The notes beneath the pieces are model-generated. The model had not been told where the DNA came from. It worked only from the letters and a program-made list of their open reading frames with translations, and searched no databases. A DNA stretch of 64,000 nucleotides from Straminergon stramineum (taxonomy: Eukaryota; Streptophyta; Bryopsida; Hypnales; Calliergonaceae), in contig OY987268.1 in the NCBI GenBank assembly GCA_963920665.1, positions 18,540,501 to 18,604,500 of the forward strand. Reading direction: 5' to 3'. Numbering within the stretch: the first letter of the stretch is position 1; each line of letters starts with the position of its first letter. This document shows positions 24,051 through 36,024 of this stretch, piece by piece. Both the position numbers and the translations under genes were made by a program.

Positions 24051-24990
24051 TTACCAAACTCTCCATGTACAAAGTGCTATTCCCTCCCAAAGTGATGGCT
24101 TCCTTAAGCAAAACAAGGAGGAGGAAGAAGATGATCCTCAACCTCATCCACCACCTCAACCTCCATGCCATCCACTTAAGTTAGTGGATTTTGGCCACTA
24201 AGATGCCACATGGGCCATAATACCCACATGGGCTACCTCCTCTTCTCGATAAGTCTATCCATATCATCTACGTGGATTTCTAATCCATTAAAAATAAAAT
24301 AAAAATAAGGAAAAAGGTAAAACAAGCTTTACCTTTTGTTTTTACAATTTCAACCTAACTAACTAACATATTAAAATATCTTCTAGTATAGAAATCAAAG
24401 AACTAAGTGTTTGTCAAATAGAGGTAAAAAAAAAGAGTTCAAGTGGAGTATAACCCCATTTGTTTCTTGAAACTCTACAAAAAAAACCCTCCAATTTAAC
24501 AAACAATTATGCATTTTCACATAATGAACACATTTACAATACGACAACGCCTTTTATTCCTTCTTTGGCCAAGTATCTTGAAAGCTTAGAGGAAAAGTTT
24601 CCTATAATTAGAACCTCATGATTTTAAAGAATATGAAAGGAAATATCCAATTGAACAATGATGCTCCACTCTAGTGAGTAGTGACCTAGTTTTCTTCTCA
24701 ATGCAAGTGAAATTAATTTGGAAAGTTAAATTTTAGGAACTTTGTTGATTTCATTCATAAAATCTATTTTTGGAAGAATTGGAAAAGATCATTCTTGATA
24801 TGATTTCAGAAATTGGTACTTTGGTAGAGAGGAAAAAAAGGTAGTATTAAATAAAAATTAATGCCATATGGAATTGCCATATATAGATATGCTAGGAAGT
24901 CATAGAAGTGGAATGAAAGAAGCAAACCCTAAACCACTCCATTGTACTTGCCAAAACAACTAGAAACATAGTGTAACTAAAACCTAACCC
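24051..24990. other. AT-rich stretch, no gene seen
   Basis: No supported gene. Possible 3' flank of the minus-strand pseudogene. Confidence 0.4.
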
Positions 24991-24997
24991 TTACTTC

Positions 24998-27545
24998 TCA
25001 TCTATTATGATGGGAAGTAAGGCTAAATTGCATGATTCCTATGAATGTCCAGTCAATTACATTTGGGTTGTTTTGAGAGCCATTTCCTTCACCTTCTTCG
25101 TAGGTCGATGCTTCCCCAACCCCAAGCTTTTGCTTTACACGGGTTCGTGAAGCAGGCCCTTTTGCCTTCAAAATTGATTGCAATGCGTTGGAGTCTTGTA
25201 GAGCTTGGAGGGTTCTTGTTGTTTGTGGAGAATGTACTTCCAACAAGTAGTCAAGTGCTTGACTTTGGTAATATGGACTATACGTAGAGTCCAGGTAAGC
25301 CATACTAGTCAAGTCTTCTAGGGAGGCACTATCATCTTGATTAGCCACCCTTTTTCCTTCTAAATTCCAACGGTGTCGTTGCAGATGAGGACCCCACTTG
25401 AAGGTTGAGGAGGTCTTGTTCCAATATCTACCAAGGCATTGGAAGAAGAATACCCTCCTCCCTTCGTTTTGTGGCCCCTTTCCCATGAGCCTCGGTGCAA
25501 CTCTAGCAATTTCGTCTAGGTCTGTTTCCCAATTCAATTGCAAGCTAGCAGGTCCTTTTTCTTGATCATGTTGTCCTTCTCACCAATTCCAAACCAAATC
25601 TCGTCCCCACAAGGTTGTGTCAGCCGTAGTATCATGGGTGTGTTTCCAAGAAGGAGGCATGTAGGTCGTCAAGTTGAATATGGTATACAAGCGATCGTGG
25701 AATGGTGCTGAACAAATCATGCAATGTCGTCTAATCAAGCATTGTGCGATGAGACATTGGAGGTGGTATACATGGGCATAAGATCCTAGTGCCCAACCTC
25801 CTTCGGGACCAAATTGTTCAAGAAATATGGGGCATTTGGTATGGTCCAAAACAAAAGGTGCAGGCTTGGGCCATAGGAACATTCATTTCTTCTCTTCTAT
25901 ATGGCTAGACATTTGGTTTTGGTGGTCCCAACCATTTTTGCTCCGATCTATGACCTCCTTTTTTGGCAATTCGACCATGCACATGTTACTGGGAAACATG
26001 TCCTCCAACAATGCCCATGATGTCAGTCCATTCTCTCGTTTAGGAGCATTTGCAACAAAGTTTCTAGAAACTTTCTCTAGCTCCTTCGCAACTTGTTGGG
26101 ATCTATCCACAGAGAGAATGCACGCGACCTTCCAATGATAGTATGTGGCAGTCAACTCAACCAACTTTCTTCGAAGCATCTTATTTTTTTTCTTGAAGTC
26201 TATGGTCTTTCTCCAATTGAATAATTGATGGAACCACAAGAAACAAAAGAGAATCTTGGGTCCCATTGAGGTCAATTGTGTCATTGGTAGTATATCTTGT
26301 GACAATAGTAGGAAGTATATTTGGAATGATGGGGGAGCATCTAGTGCGCTTGGCAAGAGGAGAATGCTAAAGGATATGGTTGGTAAGGTCCCCTACAACC
26401 TTGTCCACATTTTGGAGGTTCTGCTCAACAAAGGCGTCATCCATATCCGACAAAGTGAAAGTGTCATAGTCTTTTTCATGGAGGTGTTGCAGTTCTGTAG
26501 TTTGTTGAGAGATGAGTGTACTTTTGTGTTCACACTCACATCGCAATTTCCTCATTTCATTCTATAGTGAAGAAATTTCAACATCTTTGGTCTTGAGGAG
26601 GTCCAGAGCTTTTGCCAAAGTCATAATGTCGTGGCTTGAGCCCATTGTTGATGGAGAAATGGGAACACGGTTAGTTTCTTCCATAGCCGTGTCCTCATCG
26701 GGCTCGAAGTCAAAGTCGTCCTGTGTGTGTTGTGTTGGCAATGATGGGTTAGGAATTATAATTGGAATTGATGTGGGTCTTACTCGTGTTGTTGAACGCC
26801 GTATTCTAGATGGTTGCCTTGGTCATTGTCCCATGGATGTCACGAGTCCCTCTATAATTTCATTTTGAACCTCACTAGGGCAAACAGATTGCTCCACGAT
26901 TTGTACTATCCTATGGACGCGCATACCATTAGAGTCATCATCTTCTTCAGACTCCTCAGTGCCAACCTTAGTGGCAAGGGTTTGCATTTTGTATGCACTT
27001 CAAATAGGACCAAATCCCCCTTCGGGAAAGGCTAAAATTCCTCCTGGGATGAAACCACTCTCTAGACGAGTTACATACGTACTTTCCTTGAATGTGCTCC
27101 AATCAACCTCTTTGTTTAGAGCGACCTCAGCATATGCTCCTCTAGCAAGGAAGAGGGGAACCTTGTTCCTATCTACAAAGGCGGTTTTGTAGAGGACTTG
27201 CCACAATTCAAAGCATCTTTGAAGGAATGTTGAATTCTCACAGTACTTCAAGTTGGCCTTATTGGTGTGCCAATTATAATGATGACGCCATAAAGGAAAG
27301 AACTTGCCGATGTGACACCACCCGATGTAGTCTTTGTAAGTTGGTATTGTCCAAGGCTCTAGTTCTTCATTCCAACCCTTAAAAGCAAGGTGGGTTTCAC
27401 TATTGAGCACGTGCAATTGCTTCCAATGAATAGTGCCCTTATGCTTGTGATGTTTATCTTTGGCAGCCTTCCGTAATGCCTTGGTGGTCTGTGCAACAAC
27501 AGAGATAGGCAATGCTCTGGCATTGTTAACTCTAGTGGCCATCAA
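24998..27545 (-). pseudogene. Unknown element-borne protein with RING-like finger
   Basis: The gene starts at the ATG at 27,545 (MATRVNNARALPISVVAQ). The first part holds LAFKGWNEELEPW, YIGWCHIGKFFPLWRH and EVALNKEVDWSTFKE, shared with the plus-strand gene at 20,932. An acidic stretch and coiled coil follow (ALDLLKTKDVEISSL). After a frameshift near 26,360 the frame continues through KKKNKMLRRKLVELTATYYH to a Cys/His cluster, CPIFLEQ...YAHVYHLQCL...HCMICSAPF. This has RING-type spacing, although the first zinc pair lacks its second Cys. The C-terminal part (to 24,998) is unrecognised. There are stops at about 26,997, 26,560 and elsewhere. A RING-like finger could mean an E3 ligase or a DNA/protein-binding role in the parent element; this is inference. 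Confidence 0.5.
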
Positions 27546-27726
27546 TGATTATCATGTGTAAGGCTCAAAAAACTCATTTGGGAGTTTAGGTGGTCTACAA
27601 CTAGTAAGGTAAGAAGGGTGGATGAATGTACTAAATAATAAATACTCAAGGTTCATGCATGTAGATACTAAAGGATACAAGACAAGAAGCCTCAATGAAA
27701 GGTGCCCAAAAGGTCTTGGGTGAGTG

Positions 27727-27736
27727 TATATATAGG
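27727..27736 (-). promoter_or_regulatory. TATA-like core promoter of the minus-strand element gene
   Basis: CTATATATA on the minus strand lies about 185 bp upstream of the ATG at 27,545 and just inside the GC-rich leader array, where a core promoter would be expected. Confidence 0.4.
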
Positions 27737-27739
27737 TGG

Positions 27740-28060
27740 GGCGAGCGCGGGTGAGACTTGGTCATGGGGCATGTATGGGTGGGGGACCACTAGTTGAACC
27801 CGCGATCTCCAAGAGGCGCGTGCAAATCTCAAGAAGCGACTACGGGTCTGGTAGGGCACATTTGAGTTTGAGAACGCGATTGCAGGTCCTAGACAAGGCG
27901 ATTACGGATCCAAGGGCATGTGTGAGTCCCTTGGGAGGCAACTACGGGTCTTTTGGAGCAACGCAGGTATTCGTGGGGCATTACTTCTCTTCAGGTTTCT
28001 ACTTCGTGTCTTTGCTTCGAAGGTTGCCATGTACTCTCCACCCGCGGTCGCCCCTTTAGG
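27740..28060 (-). repeat. GC-rich leader array (minus-strand element)
   Basis: Read on the minus strand, it begins near GGGGCGACCGCGGGTGG and contains repeated (A/G)CCCGTAGTCGC, ACCCGTAGTTGCC and CCGTAATCGCC-type words about 30-45 bp apart. It is a looser version of the arrays at 17,356 and 20,443, in the matching position upstream of the homologous gene. Confidence 0.6.
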
Positions 28061-28239
28061 ATGCCACATGGAAGACATTTGTTTGCCACATGGCATATAG
28101 GTGGCCTCACGGGTAAGGTGAATTTTTTTTAAAAGTCAAAGCTAAATTGGACTCTATTAGAAGGACAAGAGGGTCTACTTGACGTGTTAGACGTCGTGTT
28201 TGTCATGTTGTCAAACTGTCCGCCAGAACAACCCTACCT

Positions 28240-28770
28240 AGGATCAATCTAGTGAACGACTAACAATCCCCCATTGGTTCCAATTTCTATTGATTTGTCG
28301 TTGTAGTGGAAAGGACTTGTTACAGCTCTGAATGACCTACCTTCCGAATTGGCCATATAGGAAGTTGTGAGAGTGTTTCTAGGTCTGATCTAGTGCAACA
28401 TTTGGTCTAAGTGTGTTTTGTGTAGTTTAGAGAGAGAAAAGAGTGTGAAGAATACGAGTAGTGAGTCCCTACCCCTCTACAAGATCAAAGGCGGATTCTT
28501 TGAGAGTAAAATAGAGGCACCAAAACCAGAGTGTGTGTGAGAAGTGACGGATCCGGATTCCGGAAAGGAGTGGATTTGGATTGGATTCCAAAAAAGTAGT
28601 GATCTAGAAAAGAGAGAAAAAGAGGTGGAGAGAGCTTAAATTGGTAAAACGGATAATCTCGGCTTGTAGCAATAGTCTAGAATCCCTTCGGACGATATTT
28701 CAAGTCATTTTACGATATTTTGGTATTGTAATGGTACTTATGCTCCACTACGCGTATGATGTTTTTGGCA
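28240..28770 (+). mobile_element. 3' fragment of a gag-like element (copy C)
   Basis: This matches 16,395-16,900 of copy B over about 500 bp: GTCGTTGTAGTGGAAA, TTTAGAGAGAGAA, GTGAGTCCCTACCCCTCTA, GGATCCGGATTCCGGA, and GACGATATTTC near the end. Only the 3' non-coding part is present, with no ORF. The copy is more diverged than B. Confidence 0.75.
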
Positions 28771-28779
28771 CCAATTAGC

Positions 28780-30040
28780 TTGAAGAAGTAAGGCAGTACT
28801 CTGGAGATGGAGAAGATATTAAAGATGATGTCCCTGATGATCATCAGGGACCTAATCGTCGTTGTAGTCCTTTGCCTCCACTTCCTGAAAATGAAGACAT
28901 TGCAGAAATCCACCCTTTGTTTTCTCCTTCGAAGGAAGATGAATCGAATGCTACAAACGGTGATAATCATGATAGCCCCCTAGATGATGACCACAACAAC
29001 ACAAACCTTCCTCCAGAAAATGACAACGGGAATGGAGATGACTTCAACAATGGCAATGGAGGGAATGTAGAGAACCACACAATTCCGCCCCAAGGAGGGT
29101 CTACCCTCCTTGGTCATCGGAACACAGGGCCCATGGGGAGGGGTGGATCGTTTGGAGGCAATAGAGTGGTCCAAGGACTTCATGGTACAAATGTTGAAAG
29201 TATTGCAACCACTCCCACCATCGTAGCAAATCAATTGAACAATAATGTAGCTCAGCATTTTGACCCTAAGCATATAGAAGTTGATGTTTTTGCATTCAGA
29301 GAGGATGTCACACTTTGCACTCTCATGTTGCGCCCTCTATAGTTTGCCATGCCCCAAATACATCGGTGCAGAGTTCGATGACCCCCCCTCATACTACAAT
29401 TCAAAATGCAATGTCTAAAGCTACCCAACAAGGGTTAAGCTTAGTAGGGACTACTCAAGCCACAATTCCAAACGTTTCTAATGTAGCTATTGGTAGTAGA
29501 CCCCTTCAATCCCCTCGTTCCCATGAAATGGGTCGGTACGGGTTGCGAGGTCATGGAGGTCACGGAGGTCGCGGAGGAAGGAACAATAATGAAGCATCAT
29601 CATCAACGCCTCTCAAACGTCCTCTCTGTGGAATTGGGGCACGAGACCCCAATGTGGTGATAGAACCATACGTTGATGTAATCATTCTAGGCTCCACCCC
29701 ATCCACTCCATCATTTGTTGTTCCTCGAGTTCCAATAGGCCCCAATATTAATTCCGATGTAGAAGATCCCCATGCACAACGACACAAAAGGTTTTAGCAC
29801 AATTGTGGCCTAAGTGACCGAGTTATGGAGCTTCGAAATGAAAACTTGGAAGTCGAGGACAATATGACGTCAAATGGTGACAATGAATATGATGGAGATG
29901 GAGATAATGAAGGCTACTATGATGAGGATGACTACAATTGTGATGAGGCACTAGAGGATGATGATGTTGTCATTCGAGATGCTAATCCAGTAGGTCCCCC
30001 TAACCAACTACACCGTAGATCAAGTCGTTTGAATATGTGA
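28780..30040 (+). pseudogene. Asp/Asn-rich hypothetical protein, frameshifted
   Basis: The frame covering 28,872-29,342 encodes an acidic, Asn/Gly-rich protein (DDFNNGNGGNVEN, later EVDVFAFREDVTL). After a frameshift near 29,315 it continues in another frame (29,315-29,797: GRYGLRGHGGHGGRGGR, an RGG-like stretch). Past a TAG it goes on to an acidic tail ending QLHRRSSRLNM at 30,040. It begins immediately after gag-like fragment C, so the upstream part may have been lost. Composition resembles the low-complexity tail of a transposase, but no catalytic domain is visible and I do not recognise the family. Confidence 0.35.
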
Positions 30041-31890
30041 GGAACATCAAAAGTAGATCTTTTAGATTATTCTAGTGATAGAGAGATTGAAGATCTACAT
30101 AAAAAAAAGGAGTATCTTACATAACCAATGAAGAAGTTAGTGTGTTATGGAAGTATAGATTCATCATATTGTTATTTGGATTTGCAGTGCATGAAATCTA
30201 TAAATGTTTTTGGTTATCATAAAGACCCCTTCATACATTAATTTTAGAAATTTCACAATTAATATTATTATCATGTTGTTTGGAACATCTTCCAAAAATT
30301 AGAAATTGTACTAACTATATTGTCTTTTTAATGATAATAGATTGAACCTTTTATTTTGAAAATTGTTAATAATTAAAATGAATTTTTTTTCCCAAATCTT
30401 CTTTTCAAATGTAGAGTGAAGACTAAAATGTTGAAGAAATAGTATTTTTTCCATCTCTTTCATTGGAAAAAAATAAAAACATATTCCAACTACACCTTAT
30501 AAGCAATGGGTACAAGGTCCACGCCCAGTCAAGAGACATTTCCACCCACACCCATACGTCCGTGCCTAAATGTCCTCTATTGGAGTGCATCTTAGTCCCT
30601 GCCCTAGACAACAAGTCTACGCCCAAGTATTTCACGTTCCATCACATCTGTGTCCATGCCCTATGAACAATGTCTCCACCTCTATGAAGACGTCCATGCC
30701 CAAGTACATGACGTCCACGCCTATGCCACTCCGTTCCCGCTTGGACTACCGTCCATGCCTGGTTCCAATGTGGAATGACACGTCAGTTACTTAAGGTAAA
30801 TAAAAGTTATCCTTGGAAAAATTTCAGGACCTAGGAAATCGAAGTTGGACCAATTGGACGGACCGCCCGGTTGTCCAATCTAATTTGTTTATCCATCTGG
30901 GACGTCCGGTGACCCTAACTCGTCTGATGTGACAACCCTGATTTGTACTTGAGAATGTTCTAGTAAACAATTGGAATCCTCTCTTGATTTTATTTGAAAA
31001 TTTTCAAAATTGAGTGCGAAAAACAACTTTCTATGTTTTTTCTACCTGTATTTCCTACAAAATAAAACTCTTAATAACTTTCACCACAATATTCGAAATT
31101 AAATGGTTTGAATGTTTTTGAGTAGGTATCAATCTATGCAATCCAATAAAAAATAAATTTATTTTGTTCTAGAACACATAATTTATTAATCCCAAATTGA
31201 CATTGGATTGAAGAATACACTTTTAATGTTTGCAATATATAGAAGAATGACCTAAAACAAAGCTCCACACATAGATTTGGATGATTAACATCCATCCTAA
31301 GTATTTCACAAAATAAATCTACATTGTGAAGTCAAAGGAGACTGCCCAAGTTATGAAAATGGCCATATGGGTTTATATTTTATACCCTGGAATACCAAGT
31401 GATCAAGTGATACTTGTTTCACAGACCAAGTGGCCGGCCTGTTGCGTAACACAACTTAGATATCCTGAATTGGAATTGTTAAAGTGGTCACATGGACTGA
31501 TAGGTCCCACAAACCAATTTTGGTAAAGCACGTACTGTTGATGAAAGCAAAGTGGGAACTCACGTTCCGCGGTTCCCAAACACTCAACAAACGTTGCAAG
31601 AAGCAGGTACCAATACGAGAAACACTAATACCCTTCCTTAAAACAATTATTGAATGTCCTCCGATTTCCTTTTCCTAATGTATTTGGCAACATCGTGGGT
31701 GATGCACCCCCCACCTCCATGTATGATCGGTGCCGGTGGAATCAGGAAAACGACAAGGATTGAAATCCCAAACTTCACCGGAAGAGGGTGAGCGGAGAAG
31801 CACGACATTGAGTTCCACTACTCATCAGTGGCACCTTTCATTGGCTCCTTTCTTTGTTGCGTCTAAGTTTAGGTACATGGATTAGAAGAA
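30041..31890. other. Gene-free stretch with short degenerate repeats
   Basis: No gene seen. At 30,510-30,780 the words GTCCACGCCC, GTCCATGCCC and GTCCACGCCT recur every 20-50 bp, making a GC-richer patch similar in style to the leader arrays but with a different core. The rest is AT-rich. Confidence 0.45.
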
Positions 31891-31929
31891 GGTATATTTG
31901 AGTGTACAAATTGATGGGGTCTGTCTCTG

Positions 31930-32137
31930 CCGGTGCACATGGAAGTGCTTTGCAGATTTCGGGGGTGGTGAAGTCACTGTTCACTGGCGGACCGACCCAA
32001 GTATGGAAGGAGGCCCTTATTCTAGTAGTGTTGATATTCAAGTGGAGCTCAGTAATTATAACGACGTGGGGACGTACTTCTTCTACGGGGGTCCCGGAGG
32101 ACGGGAGGAGCGAACCCTGGATGTCACTATGAGCTAG
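31930..32137 (+). pseudogene. Neprosin C-terminal fragment
   Basis: The frame ending at the TAG at 32,137 reads GGGEVTVHW... and then DIQVELSNYNDVGTYFFYGGPGG. It matches the C-terminus of the intact neprosin gene nearby (WGGEVAFTV...DIQVQLNNYVNWGTYFFFGGPGG), including the Glu of the GGEV motif. The middle of the domain is shortened, and no upstream exons are recognised. It lies tail to tail with the intact gene, so it is probably a relic of an inverted duplication. Confidence 0.75.
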
Positions 32138-32352
32138 CTAGAACGATTTTCGTCTAGCTGCTCGATACTATCGCCAGACCATTATACTGGTGGAAGCGGA
32201 AACTTCGGAAGCGTACTTGTGCTTTGGATTGAGGATTTCGTGTTTCAAATTGATTGTATTTGTTGCCAGCTTGATAAGTTCAGATCGAATCTGGAGCCTC
32301 GTTGCTCTGTGTGTAGCCTAGCTGCTCTGTGTGTGGATTTCATGAATGAATA

Positions 32353-32505
32353 ACACAGGGAGATCGGGAGGGCGTTACCCCCGGGGTACAATTTTCACAT
32401 GTAACTATACCCCCTTTGACTTTCTAAGAAAAGTAAGTCAAAGGGGGGTATAGTTACATGTTGAAATTATACCCCCGGGGTAACGCCCTCCCGATCTCCC
32501 TGTGT
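32353..32505. mobile_element. 153-bp foldback element (MITE-like)
   Basis: The two arms of about 70 bp are nearly perfect inverted repeats, from ACACAGGGAGATCGGGAGGG to its complement CCCTCCCGATCTCCCTGTGT, with only a short loop (TTTCTAAGAAAA region). If the ends are taken as CACAGGG...CCCTGTG, the flanks are TAA on both sides. A TAA duplication fits PIF/Harbinger (Tourist-type) MITEs. Confidence 0.85.
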
Positions 32506-34155
32506 AAAACGTGGTGCGCTTGTGCGAGTTTGGATTAGTTTACTTCGCCGAAACTGACAAACCTTTCTTTCGGTATCGAAATTGAATGTTTATTGTCTCT
32601 CAATTTTGACGCATACCATTACAACTCATCTTAATATCAGAGTCGGTATGAGATGAAAGATCAATCAGAGCGTGCGGAATAGTTAAATGGCGGAGGAACC
32701 ACTTTGCAGAAATGGAACCGGAGACGTCAAGCCAGCTATGACGAATGTCAACTCTGAAATGTATGACTTCAGTTGATAGTAGATAGCGCTCACGGCGTTC
32801 CAGAAGCTGATCCTAGGAACATCAATTTCGTGCAATTGTTGATATTCCACAATTCAAAAAAGGTGGCATATATCTTCACAAATTCAAGGTCGAATGTCAG
32901 GCCACAACTTGGGACAGGTATCAGATTTTGGTTTCAGGTCGCGCAGTCTGAACTGCGCCAAAGTTATGGAATATCGCTAATTAATTGAAATTGACGGTTA
33001 AGCTTGGTGCACTGGACCTGGTATGTATGGGTGCGTGCACTCCCCAGCTTTTCAAGTTTGTGTCTGAGTGACTTCAATTATTTGAATGTCTTTCAACTGT
33101 TGATGCGAGCTTGACATTTGATAGACTCCCAAATTCACAAAAAAGGGTCAATAATCTTCAGTTGTGATTTATGATATGGATGCATGTTGGGGAGCAGGGG
33201 ATGTGCATCAGGAGTTTGAACTTTGAAAACAAAATATATGTAACGCCATGTGTTACATTTACAGCACACTCCCAGTTCCCTTCTCCACACAGTCACATAT
33301 TAACGACACCAATAGCGTGAACTGCTGGTAAGAAATTTTCTTTCATATTATAAGAAATTAAGTTGGTTCCCTTCGATCTTGTGCACTCACTTTACCATTT
33401 TACCCACAATTTCCGCAAGGTAATGGATCAACTTTGCAAGCAACAATATTGCATGATCAACTTTAGTACTCATTGAAAAAGTGTAAAATGAACTATGTTT
33501 TGGTGAAGGAGAAGCACTTGATTCTAATGTTCAAATTTCGGATATTTTATCATAAAATGCGTCGATATATAAATCACGAGATATGCAACAGTTCCCGAAC
33601 CATATTTCCTTGTGGGAGGCTTAAAACTCAGTAATCAACAGTACGTATACTGTGAGAAAATTCAAATCTCTCAGCACAATTTCATATTTAGGGTGTGCAC
33701 GCAGGGGCCATCCGATCATGTACTAGGATCAGTTTCTAGAACATCATGGGCGCTTTCACACTGACAGATCTCACATTGTTCTTGTACGCCAATATTCTGA
33801 AAGTGGCCTATTGAGTCGTGATGATATGCGTAATTAATTTGCGTCTCTCAAAACATTCAATTCGACATGGAGGGCTAGAAAGGTTGGTCAGCTTCGACAT
33901 CTGGAGTGAGTCTAAACTCATACAGGTCACGGTTTTTTGTTTTTGTTAAAATCCACTTGGTGGCTATACACAATTCTTCTATACTAGCTACAAATTCTCT
34001 ACTGATCAAATTCGCAGCATGTGAAATCAACTATTCAAGTGTGAACACGAAATCCAATCCAAACCACTCGCTTCCAAGTTTCTGCTGCCACCCTTTCATG
34101 ACTCTGCGTTCTCTGAATACCAGCTTGCGACATCCATCGTTCGGCCGTCACCATT
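32506..34155. other. Spacer between neprosin fragment and gene, no gene seen
   Basis: No supported coding frame. It is the 3' flank of both tail-to-tail neprosin copies. Confidence 0.45.
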
Positions 34156-35918
34156 CTAGTAGTGACAGCCGGAGCTCGCTCCTCCAGGACCACCAAAGAA
34201 GAAGTACGTCCCCCAATTGACATAATTGTTGAGCTGCACTTGGATATCATAACAAAGCGGATTGTTAAAAGTCCTGGCGGAGTTCAAGACTGTCGGCTCT
34301 GGGACGACACTCGTCCCACTAGCATCGAAGTAAGTAATGTTCCTCTGGTAGGCCGCCTTTGGGTAACCAGAAGCCGGAAAAGCCCCCGATCCCATCGCCG
34401 TCTTGGAGTGCGTCGTCTGCCCTGTCTGCACCGTAAACGCCACTTCCCCTCCCCACTGCACTTCATTACACGTCCCTTGCATGTACCCGTTCACGTAGAT
34501 CGACTTCGGCCAGTACCCGATCGCCTCGTTATTCAGGTACAACCACCAGTTTCCGGAAGTGGGGTTGTAGAGGACTTCGATGGTGACTTCGAACTCGGAG
34601 TTGGCGTTCTGGGCGAGGGTGGTGTAATGTGGCATGGCGCCCCCAATAACCCAGCTGTTGCTCTGTTGGACGAAGCCCGGGCACAAGAGGTTGTAGCAGG
34701 TGCCACCATGGGTGCCGGCGTAGGCGTCCTTCGTCCAGAAGATGAAGAGGTGCGGAGCGTCGGGGTTGTCGTTGGGGTGGAGAACGGGCTGCGTTTGCCA
34801 ACCGACTTCGATGGTGCTGAGACTGTTGTCGTTGTAACTGCCGTCCACGATCCAGAACTGAGAAAGGCTCATCTCGCTTTGGGAGCCCAGGGTGGGACCG
34901 TTCACGCTGAAGATCGATTTCGTTCCAGAGTAGGAGGACGCGACTTCCGGGATTCCTGCAAAGAATTCGCAACAATTTTCAGTTCAAAATTCCAATCTTG
35001 GGGACAATTGTGTACTGAACTGGAGTCAGTTCCAGCCCTGGAAATGTAAAGTCTCCATTCACCATGTATACACGGAGGGGTTCCTTGCACCGAACAGGTC
35101 TTCAAAGTACTTTGAGCCTTTCCCTTGCAATAGTCTGACAATCTAGAAACTTGAAAATTTGCGTCATCTAAAATTTTCCACTTTGATTTGGTGTTAGGCT
35201 AAAAATGAATTCCATGAAATCGAATGTCAATAGATGAAGCGTTTTCACACTTAGCACAAAATAATCAAATTAAATTCACCTGCATGGTCAGTGGAGCCTG
35301 TAATGTATGGCATGGTCAATGGAACCTCTACCTTAATTCTCAATTAATATCTGGGAATCGGGAACTCGAGAGGCCGAGCATGCCGTACGTACCTGTGACT
35401 GCGTACTCATGCTTTGACGTGTTCGCTGCCGGGTCCAGACTCTCGACGCTGCCGGGACCAGGTGCCCTCCTGAACACGGGCGGGGCCACCTTTTTCATGA
35501 ATTTGCCGCTGGGGTCGTCTCTGAGCACCGGAATGGTGCCTTCAGGGCATCCCCCATGCTCCCGTGCAAAGGCCTGGGGATGAGTCTCCGAAGGCCTTCG
35601 AGGTTCCCGAGACGGCGCCATTTGAATGACGTGGTCCTTGAGAGACGGATGGTGAGCCGCAATTTGGCCTTCAATAGGGATGCAGTCGACCCAACTTCCA
35701 TCAGACACCAGGAACGACTTCACTGGTGGCGCATGCCGGGCGTCGTTGCAGCCGGGATCAAAGTACGCTTGCAAGCGTACCCCCTTGGCACCTTGTTGCT
35801 CCTGCATCCGCCTGCTTGCTTGGGTTGAACCCACCATCATCACCAACACGATTGCGAACCAAAGTTTAGACGACGCCCCAGTTTTGCACCCCTGTTCGCC
35901 TCCTGGTGGAAAAGCCAT
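34156..35918 (-). CDS. Neprosin-family secreted peptidase, two exons
   Basis: Exon 1 spans 35,918-35,393 and exon 2 spans 34,955-34,156. The donor (CACAG|GTACGT) and acceptor (TTTGCAG|GAATCC) are canonical and keep the frame, giving 441 residues. There is a signal peptide (hydrophobic core LWFAIVLVMMVGSTQA, residues about 19-34), then the neprosin activation region (VKSFLVSDGSWVDCIPIEGQ, HPSLKDHVIQMAPS), then the neprosin domain (FWIVDGS, IEVGWQTQP, FIFWTKDAY, CYNLLCPGFVQ, WGGEV, TYFFFGGPGG). The two glutamates in IEVGW and WGGEV correspond to the catalytic pair described for neprosin glutamic peptidases. The gene looks intact, and its coding GC is well above the flanks. The protein probably acts in the apoplast; its substrate is unknown. 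Confidence 0.9.
34956..35392 (-). other. Intron of the neprosin gene
   Basis: A 437-bp intron with GTACGT donor and TTTGCAG acceptor. It is AT-rich compared with the exons, and the phase 1 junction is consistent on both sides. Confidence 0.85.
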
Positions 35919-36013
35919 CGCGCTAGGACTGTCAAGATTCTGAATTGAGAAGTGTAGTCCGTGCTAGTCTGGAGTATGCAATCAAGCTTACAACTGAGCC
36001 ATAATGATGGATG

Positions 36014-36024
36014 CCTCCCGATCG
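36014..36024. repeat. Left target-site duplication of the MULE-type MITE
   Basis: CCTCCCGATCG, repeated exactly at 36,294-36,304. Confidence 0.85.

Noticed and set aside
34162..35049. 295-codon plus-strand frame
   Set aside because: Antisense shadow of the neprosin exon 2, whose minus-strand reading has clear domain motifs and splice sites.
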